A stretch of DNA of 64,000 bases from Scolanthus callimorphus (GCA_033964015.1 CM066919.1:30223459-30287458); one strand, 5' to 3'. Shown: positions 24,478-36,971, counted from the first letter of the stretch. The notes: generated by a model not told the origin, from the letters alone. A program made the numbers and translations.

Positions 24478-27400
24478 ATGTTGGTTAGTTTAGCGCATGG
24501 GAGCCAGGCACGGGCCCTAGCGTGTTTATTATTGCTATCGTGTGTTTGGCAAGGGTTGTTGGCTTGCCCTGAGAGTTGCCTCTGTTATCGGACCAAAGCT
24601 GGGCCCACAGTCAGATGCAATCATCAGTCGCTCAGACGAGTCCCAGAAGTACCCTCGGCTACAGTCGTTTTGTGAGTAAATCTCTCTCGCGTCTTACTCG
24701 TTCATCAACAAATATTATACTACACAGACACGTAACAGGGGCCTTGAATACGAGAACAACAGATTACGAGTGTTTTATTGTGCGCTCTTTAGTGCGCACG
24801 ACTTCGGCAAGGAGTTTCATGCTAAGTAAGTGCTTGCGTGAGAGCTGAGGCATAATAACGGAAAGTTCATATGAACATTTCAGTTAACTTGAACCATTAT
24901 TACTCAGGATTCAACCGTAGAAGATAATCAGGAGCGCTAAATTCTGAGATTCAGGCGCGCGCTTCAAAATAAGTATCTGACAATTTAAAGCGCGGTTTAT
25001 TTACAGCCGATCGTGAAAGCATTTAATAAAGAATTCTCCAGTTAATGACTAAACACCGGGAGATTTCGTCTGCGGTCACTGGTTGGTGAACTTGGCAACA
25101 ATGACTCTGTTTTGTTTTAGTTTCTATCACTTTCACGCGTTTACCTTAGAAATGTAAAATAATGCTTTCATAAAAAATGTGCGATACTCACTGCGATGTT
25201 CCAACCCCGTTTTCACAGCCATTATTGTTTTAAACGCCAGACAATTATGTATGTAAGTCACGAATTTTTGGGATGAATTGTCCTCAATTTGTACACTTTT
25301 GTGACCCTTTTAAGTAGGCATACTCCAGAGTGGCTTCTCCGATAGACGAAAACTGGGTGTAATTGTATCTTATTTGCTTTTCAAGCCAAATGTTTTATCC
25401 ATGTGAGATAACAAATGTTTTCAAGAACAGTGTGCAGCTCTTTTTGGTAGCTTCCGGTTGAACAGGAAGTGGGAAACATTTGAAGTAATTTAGGGGCTTT
25501 AGAATTCTAAATTGAAGAGAAAATTGAACGGTAGCAGGGAAGGAGTGATTTCACGTACTGCCACCATTCTACGAAAAAACTACATATAGTAGTTTTTTCG
25601 TATAGTATATACTATATGACTACTATATACATATAGTAGTCATATGGATTAGGCTATTCGCCAGGTGTCACACGCTTGCCAATTCACCACAGGGCTTCCA
25701 TTGTTCCTTTGAGTCCTTGGCGCGCGTGCGCTGGGCCGAGGCGGGAACCGAGGGTAGGCAAATAAAGAGGCCCTTAGTAGTATAAATGTTGTATTTGTGG
25801 CGATGAGGAATTTGTTTGATAGACTCTTCTCTCGGTAATTTCGCTGTATTCTATGACATTTGTTGACACTTTGGGTTTCTCTCTAGAGACCTGAGGTTTA
25901 ACAATATCTCGCAAATTAACCGAGGTGATTTGGCTGGATTGCAGTACTTAACAACACTGTAAGTATCAATATGTGAGAGTAGTTTGGTATCAAATAATTC
26001 CTAGTATTTAGGTTATTTTATGGTGGTCGTCCTTTGCGCGTGTGACCTACTTGATGTCCTGAATGCACGACGATAGCCACCTCTCAACATCGCGACATAA
26101 ATTTGTCAACCCCAAATATGCCCTCATTAACTCGAAACTTATAGTTACAGGGCGTAGAGTAGCCTGGGCGTTTAAAAATTTCTTAATGTCGCGGTGTCAC
26201 ATTTCCCAGTTTCATTAACAATCATCTACCTACTTTGGCCCAGAAACGGAGCGAGGCGCTGAATGTGTTTTTTTTTTGGCGGGAAAAAGTTTTAATCGGG
26301 TACGACTCGTTGCTATTCGTAGCAGAAGGAAAGGGAGGGGGGGAGGGGCGCCGCAAAAAGGAAGTTAAGGGGGAGCGTAATGGGTGATGACCGAGCTACT
26401 GCGTTTTTTCTAGGAAAAAATTGTGGTATTTAAAGGAACGTTAGTTCGTTCCGCACGTCTCGAAGACGTTTGCTTAAACGTCAGCCAGAGGTCACAGAGT
26501 GCCTAAAGCAAAACCGCAAGCAATTAATCCACTTTTGTAATAAAAATTGCCGCACCTAATGTGACCCCTCCAGTTGTAGGAGAATTAGTAAGTTTTGGAA
26601 CAAAGTCTGCGGTGTTTTATTCTGTTGTATGAAGGCATGATTAGACTAGTTGTTGTTTTCTAGACTCCTCAGTAACAACGCTATACGATACATCGACCGG
26701 GACGCATTCACAGGACTGTCATCACTTAGATATCTGTAAGTAAATCACTTAGATATCTGTATGCAAATCAGTTAGATAACTGTAAGTAAATCAGTTAGAT
26801 ATCAGTATGTAAATCAGTTAGATATCTGTTAGTAAATCAGTTAGATATCTGTTAGTAAATAACTTAGATATCTGTAAGTAGATCACTTAGATAACTGTAT
26901 ATAAATCAGTAAGATATCTGTAAGCAAATCAGTTAGATATCTGTATGTAAATCAGTTAGATATCTGTTAGTAAATCACTTAGATATCTGTTAGTAAATCA
27001 CTTAGATATCTTTAAGTAAATCACTTAGATATCTGTAAACAAATAACTTATACATCTGTAAGTAAATCACTTGCGATATCTGTAAGTAAATCTGTAAGTC
27101 ACTTAGATATCTGTTAATAAATCTCTTAGATATCTGCAAGTGAATCGCTTAGATATTGGCAAGCAAATCGCTGATAGCTGTTATTAAATCTGTAAGTAAA
27201 CTGTAAATTAAACTGTAAGTAAATGACTTAGATATCTGTACGCACTGTAAATCACTTAGATGATGTGAGTAAATCACTTAGATATGTGTAAGTAATTATC
27301 TGAATCTAAGTTATTTTCTTTAAAAATGGTTATGCGAAGCTCACGATTAGATTTCTCTCATTTTTTACCCTCAGATATATTTTTAATAACCGCCTTCGGG

Positions 27401-30400
27401 ATTTGCAACAAGATGTCTTCCGGGGATTAGCTCGGCTAGAGCAATTGTGAGTATCTGAAGTCATTTGATAACAATTGCTAATTATTTATTAAATTACAGC
27501 TACAGCTATTGAATCTATTTTCTCTTCTGCAGATATTTACATTTTAATCAAATACAGAGGCTACATCCAAACGCTTTTAAAGATTTGCGTCGACTCGAAA
27601 GACTGTAAGTGATGTTGTTGTAATATGATTCAATAGAAATCCAAGGCTTATGCATTTATCTTCATCGCCTCCGTTTTTCTCTTACTTACCAGATACATCC
27701 AGCATAACCGGCTGCGTACAATACCCAAAGGCCTGTTTCGCGACCTCCGCTCGCTACGAAGACTGTAAGTACAAACCATCACCTTCCTCACTATTACTGC
27801 AAAAATCGTTGTTCCGCGCTAAGAATTTTCAAAGCATGGTTGATTGCCGGTTTTTACCGCCAGTCAAGCCATGTGGGCCAATCAGGTGCTTGCCTGGTTC
27901 GCCTAGTGCAGTCTACTGTCTCTTTAGTCGTCGCGACGGAAAGCCAGGCGAATGCACTATGTGAAACAGGGCAAGGGCCGGATTGGCTTAGATGGTTTGA
28001 TTGGCGGAACGGGAAAAAAACAATTCTCAAGAATCCAAAAAAAAACTCGCATCTTGAAAAAAAAAACCGAATTGAGCTGTAAATGCTGCTAATTAAACCA
28101 GACTGTGCCAATTAAACCATACGCCATCATCAGAATACAGGGCGTTGCGTGTGACGAAGCCCCTCAATTGATTGACCAAGTGCAACTCAAGTGCAGACTC
28201 TGTTGAGAAGTCAGAAATTGGAAATCCGAAGTCAGGAATCGAAAGTTAGAAGGCCTTTTTTAGTCATTGTAAGTACCATCCCAGGATGCCATAATCTTCC
28301 TCCCTCTTTCCATTCAGTCATATTTTTATCTGTTTGTCCCTCGATACAGTCGTCTTGATTCTAACGAGCTCGTGTGTAACTGTGACCTCCTCTGGTTGTC
28401 CAAGTTGCTACGGCGAACACCACACACCGAGACAGCGGCTACATGCAATGAGCCCGCAGTACTTGCTGGTCGCGCTATAGTTAGGCTGACGCCCAGGCAA
28501 CTCAGCTGCTGTAAGTCGAATGGTTTTACGTTTCCTCTGAGATTTGAAACTATTTCGCGCTTTAGGTTAAGAAATGAAAAAGAATGTGACCATGAAGCCA
28601 AGCGAGAGCAGTTACTATAGTACCACAATTTAATTCAGTCATTCATATATAGTACCACGGTCTTCAGTTTGGTTTAACCTCGTTTTTTTTCTCCTTCATT
28701 CCTCAATCTTTTCTCCTTTGTCTTCAGCTCCACCAAAAATCGTCAAATTCCCATCCAGTATCGAAGTTACAGTGTCATCCGCGATCGTGTCATTCAAATG
28801 CAAAGCAGTTGGTGTTCCCGCTCCCAAGATCACGTGGCGAAAGAACAGGCAGTCGTTGCCTAGAGACGGACGTCACGTGGTACGCTCTGATGGTACGCTG
28901 GACATCCTGCGCCCACGAGTCGAGGACGAAGGAAATTACGAGTGTCTGGCACAGAACGAGGCAGGGGAAGAGGTGACCGAGGCTACGTTACGATACACTG
29001 GCGTAGATGGTGAGTTAGATAGACGCCTTTTAAAAAGAGCCTGTGTCAGCCACTACTTTGTTATTGTTTGCGTTCGATATTAGAAGACGAATTACGCGTA
29101 GAAATCTCTTAATAAACATCTAAAAACAAAGTTTCAGATTTGATTTATGCACTAGTCATTTGCTTCCACCGACCCCCAACCCCGTCGACATGCGGGGATT
29201 TTGCCAGACAATAGTGGGGGAAATATCAGTGGTTTGTCTTGTATTCGTGCCCCGATCCCCAGGGAGTTTACTTCAAATTTGCTATGGCTCAGATAACCGG
29301 CCGGGGGAATGGCGGGGACAAAACATCTGTCTTTTTCATTTCGGAAAAGACACTCTACTGGTTTGATAGTATTAGGAAAGTTTCTTGTATCCATCTTGTG
29401 GAGGGTGGAATTTGTCCCTTGGGTGTAGGAAATGTTTCCCCGGGGTGTAGGGAATTTGCCAAGGCGTTCTCCTCTGGTAGGCGGTGGAATTATTTAAAAT
29501 TTGACAACTCCCCTGCTATGTCGCGGGGGTTGGGGGTCGGTGGAAACAAATGACTAGTGCATTACCAAATTCAATCGAGAACATTGCTCTATATTCTCTA
29601 AATCAGCGGAAGGAAATGGATGCTTTCTCCGACTTGGTATGTTGCTATGCTGTCAAAATGGCGGCTGACACAGGCTCTTTAACCGGACAGGAAGTCCCTA
29701 TGGGGCAACTATGCCCTAAAGAGCCCTCGTCAGCCACTCCTTTGTTATTGTCTTCATTCGATATTAGAAGACGAATTACGTGCAGAAATTTCGAAATAAC
29801 AATCTACAAACAAAGTTTTATACTTCGTTTACCGAATTTAATCGAAAATATCGCACTACATTTCCCAAATCAACCGATGGAAATGGATGCTTTCTCTTTA
29901 TATCACTAGGCTGACAAAATGGCGGCTGACTTAGGTCGTCACACACTTCGACTCTTTACAGCAAAACCGAGATCTGTTGTCGCCGACGTTTGAAAATCAA
30001 ATGTTTGGTTTCGGCAGCTGACAAGAAGGTTGTCTGGAATTACCAAACACCAATGATCCGTGAGGATGTTTCGAAAACTTGGCTAGATTGTGGCGGCCTT
30101 TAGTTTTGGAAAATCATCGCAGACATCTTTAATGTGTAAATTTATTTTCCTCCTAGTGTTGCCAATACTTAGTCAGTACCCCAGGCCTAAGGTGGACACA
30201 GTAGAAGGGAACTCCATAACCCTACAATGTCGTGCGCAAGGCAAACCCACTCCCACGATCGTGTGGACCAAGGGTGACACCCCCTGGATGACAGGGACAA
30301 TCACATCCGAACCAGGGCTGTAGGAGATCTGTTTATCGTCAACATAAGAAGCAATGATCACGGTTACTACAGATGTACTGCTAGTAACAGGGCGGGCAGC

Positions 30401-33400
30401 GTGACTGCTTCCACCGAGGTTGTCGTGACAGGTGAGATGTATAATTCATAGTAATGGTCACGCGACCCAGGCGTGCAATATATAGTACCAAGGGCTGTAG
30501 GAGATCTGTTTATCGTGAACATAAGAAGCAATGATCACGGATACTACATATGTACTGCTAGTAACAGGCAGCGTGACCGCTTCCACCGAGGTTGTCGTGA
30601 CAGGTGAGATGTCTACTTCATAATAATGGGCACGCGATATATAGTACCGTACCGTGACAATAATCCAGCGCAAACTTTCCCTTGGTTATTTAGCATTGTG
30701 AACACTCTTTCTTCCTAAATATTTCATTCAAAGTAATAGGACCAATAGTTTGATATTTTTATTTTTTTTCGTTGCAGCTGGTCCATATTTTATCAAGCGG
30801 CCGCAAAACACTGTTGAGCTAGAGAGCAGCACAGCGTCCCTCGAGTGCCGTGCCGGGGGGCACCCAGCCCCTGCCATACAATGGACCAAAGACGGAGCAA
30901 GGCTCCCTTCTCAGGACCGTCATATTGTCCTACCATCTGGTACCCTCCGGATATTGCGCCTGAAGCACAGTGATCAGGGCCAGTACGAGTGTCAGGCTAT
31001 TAATGTGATTGGTGTTAGGCTGGCTAGGAGTTTCCTTGGGGTGAGAGCGAGAGGTAGGTTCAGTGATTGCTACGAGTGTCAGGCTATTAATGTGATTGGT
31101 GTTAGGCTGGCCAGGAGTTCCGAGAGGTAGGTTCACAAACTTGTACTAGTAGCTATATAGAGCTCTCAGCAAAGGATTCGCCTAAACATGGTGCCTTTTA
31201 GTCTCTCCTAGGGGCAGACTGCAAGTTAATACTGGCTAGTCTTATTTTCATGTCTAGTTAAAAGCCTAACACCCGTTGGCCAGTGTAGCAAACGGAATAT
31301 TTCATACATTTCCAAAACGTGAACGTAGATAGCAAGTTGCCCGCTTGGTAAAGATGGTAACTAGTCGTTTTCCAACTCGCTCCCAAACAGAATACCTCCC
31401 GGCTACTGTAGCCTGGACACTAAGTACCTATCCAAGTTTGCGCTCGCTCTAGCCTGCTCGCAGGCGGTCGGCAAAATATGACAAATCCAAGATGGCGGCC
31501 ACATGAGAGCAAACTCGGGTTCCTCGACCTAAAAACGACCCTCCAACGCCTGTGAGCAGGCTACGCTCGCTCCTTTAGTATTCATTCCGTCTGTAAGAGT
31601 AACTTTTCTCTTCGCCCTGTTTTTCAGTCCCTCCTAGCATCACAGAAAAGCCAAGTGACCAGAAAGCACGCTCCGGTACAACCATCAACATATTTTGCGT
31701 GGCGGTGGGCGCGCCTGATCCCGTGATCACGTGGATAAAGGACGGGGTTCATATCACAGAAGGTAACAGGTACTCTATCGATAACGACGGGACTTTGATC
31801 ATCCGTGAGGTAAACAAGGCTGACGAGGGAAGGTACCAGTGCGCGGCCAGGAACAGTGTCGGGGTGGCTGCGTCTGACATGATACTATTTGTAGAAGGTA
31901 GGTGGGCAAATGAACATAACAGCACTTGCCGGATTTCCCTGGCCCAGGGAAATTCCTATATTCTTTACGAATCGTATGCTTTGAATTCCTTTTAGGATCG
32001 AGCGAGTACAAAGGAGACAAGTTCGTCAACAAATCCATTGACCAAGCTATCAGCAGTGTGGACCGAGCGCTCAAGACAAGTATCAGAAAGTTATTCCGCT
32101 CTTCACAACCGAGGAGCCCAAGCGACTTGTTAGCTCTCTTCCGATTTCCTTCACCGGAAGCGCAGCAGATCGCACGTGCGGCGGAAGTATTCGAACGGAC
32201 AATCCAGCTAGTACAGGAATACGTGTCAGACCTTGAAATGGTGAACGTCACTTCCGGCAAACCGCAACAGCACAGCAGTCTGTTTGAGCTCCTGTCTCCG
32301 TCTTATATCAACATGATCGCTAACCTTTCGGGTTGCAGTGCGCACCGCAGAATGAACAACTGTTCGGATCTTTGCTTTCATCTCAAGTATCGCTCAGCGG
32401 ATGGCACATGTAATAACCTAGAACACCCCATGTGGGGTGCCTCGCTGACGCCCTTCAAACGCCTTCTCAGTCCTATATACGAGAATGGGTTTAACGAGCC
32501 GATAGGCTGGAGTAATAACAGCGAGCGCCCGAGTGCGCGCTTGGTTTCACGGGAGATCGTCTCTGCCCCAAACGTGACTGACGATGACACCTTTACACAT
32601 ATGCTAATGCAGTGGGGCCAGTTCTTGGATCATGATATGGACTTCACCGTTACGAGTCTCAGTTTCTCGCGATTCAGTGACGGTGCCGACTGCACGGCGA
32701 CGTGTGAAAATCACAATCCGTGTTTTCCGATCCAGATTCCCGAGGGTGACCCGAGGATTCGCCGACATCGATGCATGCAGTTCACGCGCTCGAGCTCGGT
32801 TTGCGGCACGGGCATGACGTCAGTGTTCTCTAGTCACGTGACTCATCGAGAGCAGATGAATCAGATTACGGCCTTTATTGATGGCTCTAATGTGTATGGG
32901 TCGTCATTAGAAGAAGCCAGGACTCTACGTGACCTGCGCAGTAGAGGGTTGCTCAAGACCAGCGCGCCTATCAATGCCAATGGCAAACCTTTGTTACCAT
33001 TCAACCGTGATACACCAGTAGACTGCCTACAGCCACACGACAGTCCTGTCCCATGCTTCCTTGCGGGCGATCATCGCGCCAACGAGCAACTTGGTCTGCT
33101 GTCGATGCACACTCTTTGGGTGCGCGAGCATAACAGAATCGCGTCTGAACTCGGACGCCTGAACAATCACTGGGGCAGCGAGAAGATTTACCACGAGGCA
33201 CGTAAAATAGTAGGGGCTGAAATGCAGCATATCACCTATGCACACTGGATCCCAAAGATTGTGGGGCCAAGAGGGATGTCTCGTTTAGGTCCCTATACGG
33301 GATATGATCCTATTCTGGACCCTACAATTATCAATTCATTCGCGACAGCCGCATTTCGATTCGGGCACGGACTTATCAAGCCGATTATTAATCGACTGAA

Positions 33401-36400
33401 CAGCTCTTTCCTACCAATACCAGAGGGCAATGTGGCGCTTCATAAAGCCTTCTTCTCGCCTTACAAAATCGTGCAAGAAGGTGGCATCGACCCTGTGCTC
33501 CGAGGGCTGTTCGGACGGGCCGCGAAAAGCCGAGCGAACAAAGAACAGCTATTGAACACCGAACTGACGGAGCGTCTCTTCGAGATGGCGCATGCCGTAG
33601 CGTTAGATCTCGGCGCGTTGAACATACAACGTGGGCGCGACCACGCCTTGCCTGGTTACAATGCTTGGCGGAAGCTGTGTAACCTCTCCACCGCAGAGTC
33701 CTTTGAGGATCTGAAGAATGAGATCTCGAGCCCGCGAATTCGTGCGCATCTTCAGCGGCTCTATAGGAATCCTAATAATGTTGATCTATGGGTAGCGGGA
33801 CTGCTGGAGGATTTGGAACCCGAAAGTCAAGTTGGAAAAGTGTTCTCCTGCATCATCGTGGAGCAGTTTAGGAGGCTGAGAACTGGTGACAGGTGAGCAT
33901 GATGCATTTGTCAAGTGAAAATTATGTACTACATTTTATACCAAGAAAAAGGTTTCGTTTTCGTGCGTGACGCGTATTAGTGCAGTAGCTCAAGGCCCTA
34001 CACGGGATACGCGAGGAATGTTTCGAGGAATTTCCCAAATATGCTAAGCAGAACTTTCCATATAAGGAAATGTCAGATTTCATTACCTCCGCTAGGGAGC
34101 ACGGACCCTAAGGTCTATAATTACTGGAAGTGTAACACGAAATCCACTTGGGTATTCGATCAGCTCAGGTAGTGTGCAACAGTTTTGGCAGCGGTTGCGA
34201 GTAACGTCAACGATTTCTAGCACAAAATGTAATGTCTTCTCTACAGATTCTGGTATGAGAATCCAGCTATGTTCTCACCGGCACAGCTCGCCCAGATCCG
34301 CGCGGCCAGCTTGGCGCGAGTGTTGTGTGACAATGGTGACAACATCCAACAGGTGCAGCGTGACGTGTTTCTGCGCGCAGAGAATCATGGGGGGTACCTT
34401 TCATGTGGCGAGGTACCGGGTCTGGACTTGAGAATGTGGAAGGATTGCTGTGATGGTAAGTAGTGCGTATAATGTACTCAGTAGTAAGCTTCTATGTACA
34501 AACAATATAAAAAGCTTACGTGACTCGCAGTATCTCGGACCGAAGTCACATAACGCTCCTCGTCCCAGTCTAAGTGACACGAATGGTTTCTCTTTGAGCC
34601 AAACAAATGAGTGAAAAGAGCCGTTCTCATTGGCGGAAGCCAAAAAGGTTTCTGTTTAAGTTTGTTTTGTTGTAGAGTTTATACAGATTTTATAGTCAGT
34701 AAGTTGGGGAACTTGTTAGCTATTGATTTTATATAAAACATTGTCGCGGGTTTATAGATGGTGTTAAGGGAAGCCATTCACCAACAAGTGGAGTAATACA
34801 ATTACAAATTGGTTTCAGAGCACTGTGTAGGTGCAGATACCACATTCACTTTGAGCGAAGGACTACGCAGTCGGCTGAGGCGATCAGCTCCCGAGGGGAA
34901 ACGAGCATCGCACGAAGAGCACGAGAGTGAGGCTGAAGAGCTGCCGAGGCAATCCGAACATGAACCGGCTAAAGAGCCACGAAGAGCGGAGGAGCACGTT
35001 ATCTCAGAACACAGGGAACCCGTGCCTATACCCGAAGAAGAGCAAAGCGAAGCGGAAGCAATCTCACCACTTTCTATAGAAAGTGAAGAATTGGGAAAAC
35101 CTGAAGGAGAGGGTGTTGAGCCTGAGCCAGAAATGGAAAAACTGCCCACACCTAGTGAAGAGAAAGGTCAAAGGGAAGTTGCTATGGTAACAGGCGAGGA
35201 GATGGTCATGTTGCGTGATCGCGTGCGTGGCCTGGAGGAGACCGTGACGTCGATGTCCCGTATGATGAGTTCATTAATGGATGCCATGACAACTCTTAAG
35301 ACAGATGTGAGTTTACAGTTTGATTTTCTTGACAACTAGTGCATTATGAAAAGTGCTTTGGTAATAAATTAGTTTAATTATAATTAATTTATAATTAAAT
35401 TTAATTTAATTATAATAATTAATTATTTATATATTTATTATGTATTGGATGTGGGATCGTAATAAAGATTCATTCAATAACTGAGGCTGCGAACTATTAA
35501 CGTCCAAGCGTGGACATCAGACACACAGCTGATTTTACGAGTCTAAAATTCTAACCCCTTTCCCCCCTCGACCATTATTAATGTACGGTCCCTAAAACCG
35601 ACCCACAGACAAATTTCCTCGTGGTTATCATAAGCCGGTTGTGCGACAAAAATAACACAAAACAAAAATAACACTTTTACTGTCCATTTACTCGTTATAC
35701 AGATTGAACAATCAAGACAGGATGTAAGTCATAGACAAAGCGGATGCGTTACCGATGGCGGGAAAATATACACAAGTGGTCAGACGTGGCAAAGAAATCC
35801 CTGTGTGAAATGCACCTGCGAGGTTAGTCACGCAACCTCTGTATTTTCTCGTACAAATGCTAAACGTCTCGCCACGCAAAATTACTTTGTCCATGAAAAG
35901 CAAGACCAATCGTTTGTCAATAGACCTTTTTCCAAAATGGGCCGCCGCAAATTCACATGTCTTAAAATTAAACTGACTGAAAATCAGACACTGGCACTAG
36001 AAAGAGCATAATCACATTAGTAATCCTTCAAATTTTCGTTATGCCAAATGCCATATCGGCTGAGAAAGCAGAGTCTGAAAATTGAATTTTTTACAAAGAT
36101 TTGTATGACTGGGGGTATGACGCATACCCCCAGTCATACAAACATCTGTAAATTTTCAAATTTTCAACTTTCGCTTTCTCGGAAGATATTGTATATAATG
36201 CAGCGAAATTTTGTAGTTTTACTAAAGTTATGATGTGTGTTCTAGTGCTGGTGTTCATTTTTAACAAAAATCGATTTTAATTTTCGGCGGCCATTTTGGA
36301 AAAAAGTCTATTGGCCATGCCCAGTGTTGTGTTGTTGCTTTATTTATTTTCCCGCCATTTTTCAGATTTTGATTTATTGTTATTTTTTGCAGGGCAAGCA

Positions 36401-36971
36401 GATATTATGTGTAGAACAAAAATGTCCAGACATTGAGTGTAGTATTCCTCATAAAGAAGAACACGAGTGCTGTGTTAGGTGTTTAGGTGGGTATCATTTC
36501 CATTATTACGATTCTGCGCTTGAACAATAACTGCCAAATATGGGCTTGGGAAACTTTGAAATCTGAATCCGTACAAGTGACCTGAATAAAAGGAGCAAGT
36601 GACGTCACATGCAAACCAAGAATAGTTTATCTGATGCGTTCGCGCTGTGACTTGTACGGATTCAGATTTCAAAGTTTCCCAAGCCCATATTTGGCGCGCG
36701 TTGCCCGTCCCATGGCGCCAGGGCGAGAAAATATACATGAATACACATAAAAAAATGAAATAGCATAATGGACAACGCAAAGAGCTCCAAGAGCGGCTCG
36801 TCTTCTAGGGCCTTTTTGTGGTTTTACGTTCTTATCCGAGAAGACACGAACGTCTAACCATTTGCAGATGTCAGAAAAAGGGAGCACCTCTTTTCAATAT
36901 CTGGAAAAAGTGTTGGTCCGACTGTCATTACGTTATACATTATAAGACACATTTTATTTGTTTCAGATTGA
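24478..36971 (+). CDS. PXDN: Peroxidasin (LRR-Ig-haem peroxidase-VWC)
   Basis: Secreted haem peroxidase that makes hypobromous acid to form sulfilimine cross-links in collagen IV of basement membranes. Exons: 24478-24671, 25887-25958, 26664-26735, 27375-27446, 27533-27604, 27693-27764, 28350-28510, 28728-29009, 30157-30431, 30778-31053, 31628-31897, 31996-33892, 34247-34455, 34819-35306, 35703-35822, 36393-36486 and 36967-36971. About 1543 residues. Order: signal peptide, LRRNT, five 72-base LRR exons, LRRCT, four Ig domains, peroxidase, acidic linker and coiled coil, VWC. The peroxidase retains the distal histidine in [10 protein letters not shown], the arginine in [10 protein letters not shown] and the proximal histidine in [11 protein letters not shown]. 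The stop is made at the last junction (G + AT, TGA). Ig2 has a one-base frameshift near 30292-30300: one G missing from ACAGGGAC restores [12 protein letters not shown] and the cysteine strand DHGYYRC. Fragments of the Ig2 and Ig3 exons are duplicated downstream. Confidence 0.96.
25571..25642. repeat. AT-rich palindromes in peroxidasin intron 1
   Basis: Two adjacent palindromes: ACGAAAAAACTAC facing GTAGTTTTTTCGT (25571-25601) and GACTACTATAT facing ATATAGTAGTC (25619-25642). They could form a cruciform. There is no coding content. Confidence 0.7.
26736..27300 (+). repeat. Tandem array copying an exon/intron junction
   Basis: About 24 imperfect tandem copies of a roughly 23 base unit, TCACTTAGATATCTGTAAGT plus AAA. 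The unit begins inside the preceding LRR exon: that exon ends TCACTTAGATATCT at 26735 and is followed by its donor GTAAGTAAA. The array is therefore an expansion of the last coding bases together with the 5' splice site. At least seven downstream units keep an exact CTGTAAGT. It fills the first part of the peroxidasin intron 26736-27374. Confidence 0.85.
27800..28085. mobile_element. Short inverted-repeat element, family copy 1
   Basis: Shares blocks with 57730-58080: AAAATCGTT, GAATTTTCAAAGCATGGTT against GAAATTTTCAAAACATAGTT, GTCAAGCCATGTGGGCCAAT against GTCAATCAAACCATATGGGC, and GTCGCGACGGAAA. The right half, GATGGTTTGATTGGCGGAAC, is inverted to the left half, so this is a MITE-like element. 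It lies in the peroxidasin intron between 27764 and 28350. Confidence 0.6.
29034..29680. mobile_element. MITE family 'AAAGAGCCTGTGTCAGCC', copy A with nested element
   Basis: The left end AAAGAGCCTGTGTCAGCC is matched inverted at the right end (GGCTGACACAGGCTCTTT, ending 29680). It carries a second element nested at 29147-29562. It starts 24 bases after the donor of the Ig1 exon of peroxidasin. Related copies are at 29718-29934 and, inverted, 45546-45804. Confidence 0.8.
29147..29562. mobile_element. Nested 416 bp MITE
   Basis: The ends are ATGCACTAGTCATTTG and its exact inverse CAAATGACTAGTGCAT, followed inward by further inverted sequence (CCACCGACCCCCAACCCC against GGGGGTTGGGGGTCGGTGG). 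The element interrupts MITE copy A: removing it joins GTTTCAGATTTGATTT to ACCAAATTCAATCGAG, matching the uninterrupted relative at 45546-45804. It has no coding capacity. Confidence 0.85.
29718..29934. mobile_element. MITE family 'AAAGAGCCTGTGTCAGCC', copy B
   Basis: Uninterrupted and more diverged copy beginning AAAGAGCCCTCGTCAGCCAC and ending near GGCGGCTGACTTAGG. It is collinear with copy A through ATTCGATATTAGAAGACGAA and GAAATGGATGCTTTCTC. It lies in the same peroxidasin intron. Confidence 0.75.
30491..30650 (+). pseudogene. Duplicated, decayed fragment of the peroxidasin Ig2 exon
   Basis: Bases 30314-30490 (second half of the Ig2 exon, its donor and start of the intron) are repeated in tandem from 30491 at high identity. 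The copy repeats GGAGATCTGTTTATCGT through GTTGTCGTGACAGGTGAGATG. A 5 base deletion within AGTAACAGG-CAGCGTGAC breaks the frame. It lacks the first half of an Ig domain, so it cannot encode one, although its donor site is intact. Confidence 0.8.
31071..31135 (+). pseudogene. Duplicated tail of the peroxidasin Ig3 exon
   Basis: TACGAGTGTCAGGCTATTAA and the following sequence, at the end of the Ig3 exon (from 30984), recurs 87 bases downstream, including a second GAGAGGTAGGTTCA donor. Using the second donor would repeat the peptide [16 protein letters not shown]; the frame stays open through the copy. Confidence 0.7.
31438..31573. mobile_element. Small inverted-repeat element in peroxidasin intron
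   Basis: GCGCTCGCTCTAGCCTGCTC and CGCAGGCG at the left are matched inverted by CGCCTGTGAGCAGGCTACGC at the right. The body is about 135 bases and has no coding content. Confidence 0.6.
35918..36313. mobile_element. MITE with TAGACCTTTTTCC ends and central palindrome
   Basis: The left end CAATAGACCTTTTTCCAAAA and the right end TTTTGGAAAAAAGTCTATTG are inverse with few differences, and CGGCGGCC/GGGCCGCCG lies just inside. The centre is a palindrome, TTTGTATGACTGGGGGTATG facing its inverse. It lies in the intron between the two VWC exons of peroxidasin. The related layout at 38118-38503 suggests one family. Confidence 0.8.
36533..36695. mobile_element. 163 bp MITE with long near-perfect inverted repeats
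   Basis: Terminal inverted repeats of about 45 bases, starting GCCAAATATGGGCTTGGGAA and ending with the inverse, flank a spacer of about 70 bases. The near-perfect match suggests recent activity. It lies in the last peroxidasin intron. Confidence 0.85.

Noticed and set aside
26728..27300. CRISPR-like array
   Set aside because: The repeats are directly adjacent with no unique spacers, in a eukaryotic intron; it is a tandem satellite.
29160..29553. Open frames within the peroxidasin intron as a gene
   Set aside because: They lie entirely inside the nested MITE and differ on each strand.
36048..36233. Small frame within the VWC intron
   Set aside because: It lies over the central palindrome of a MITE.
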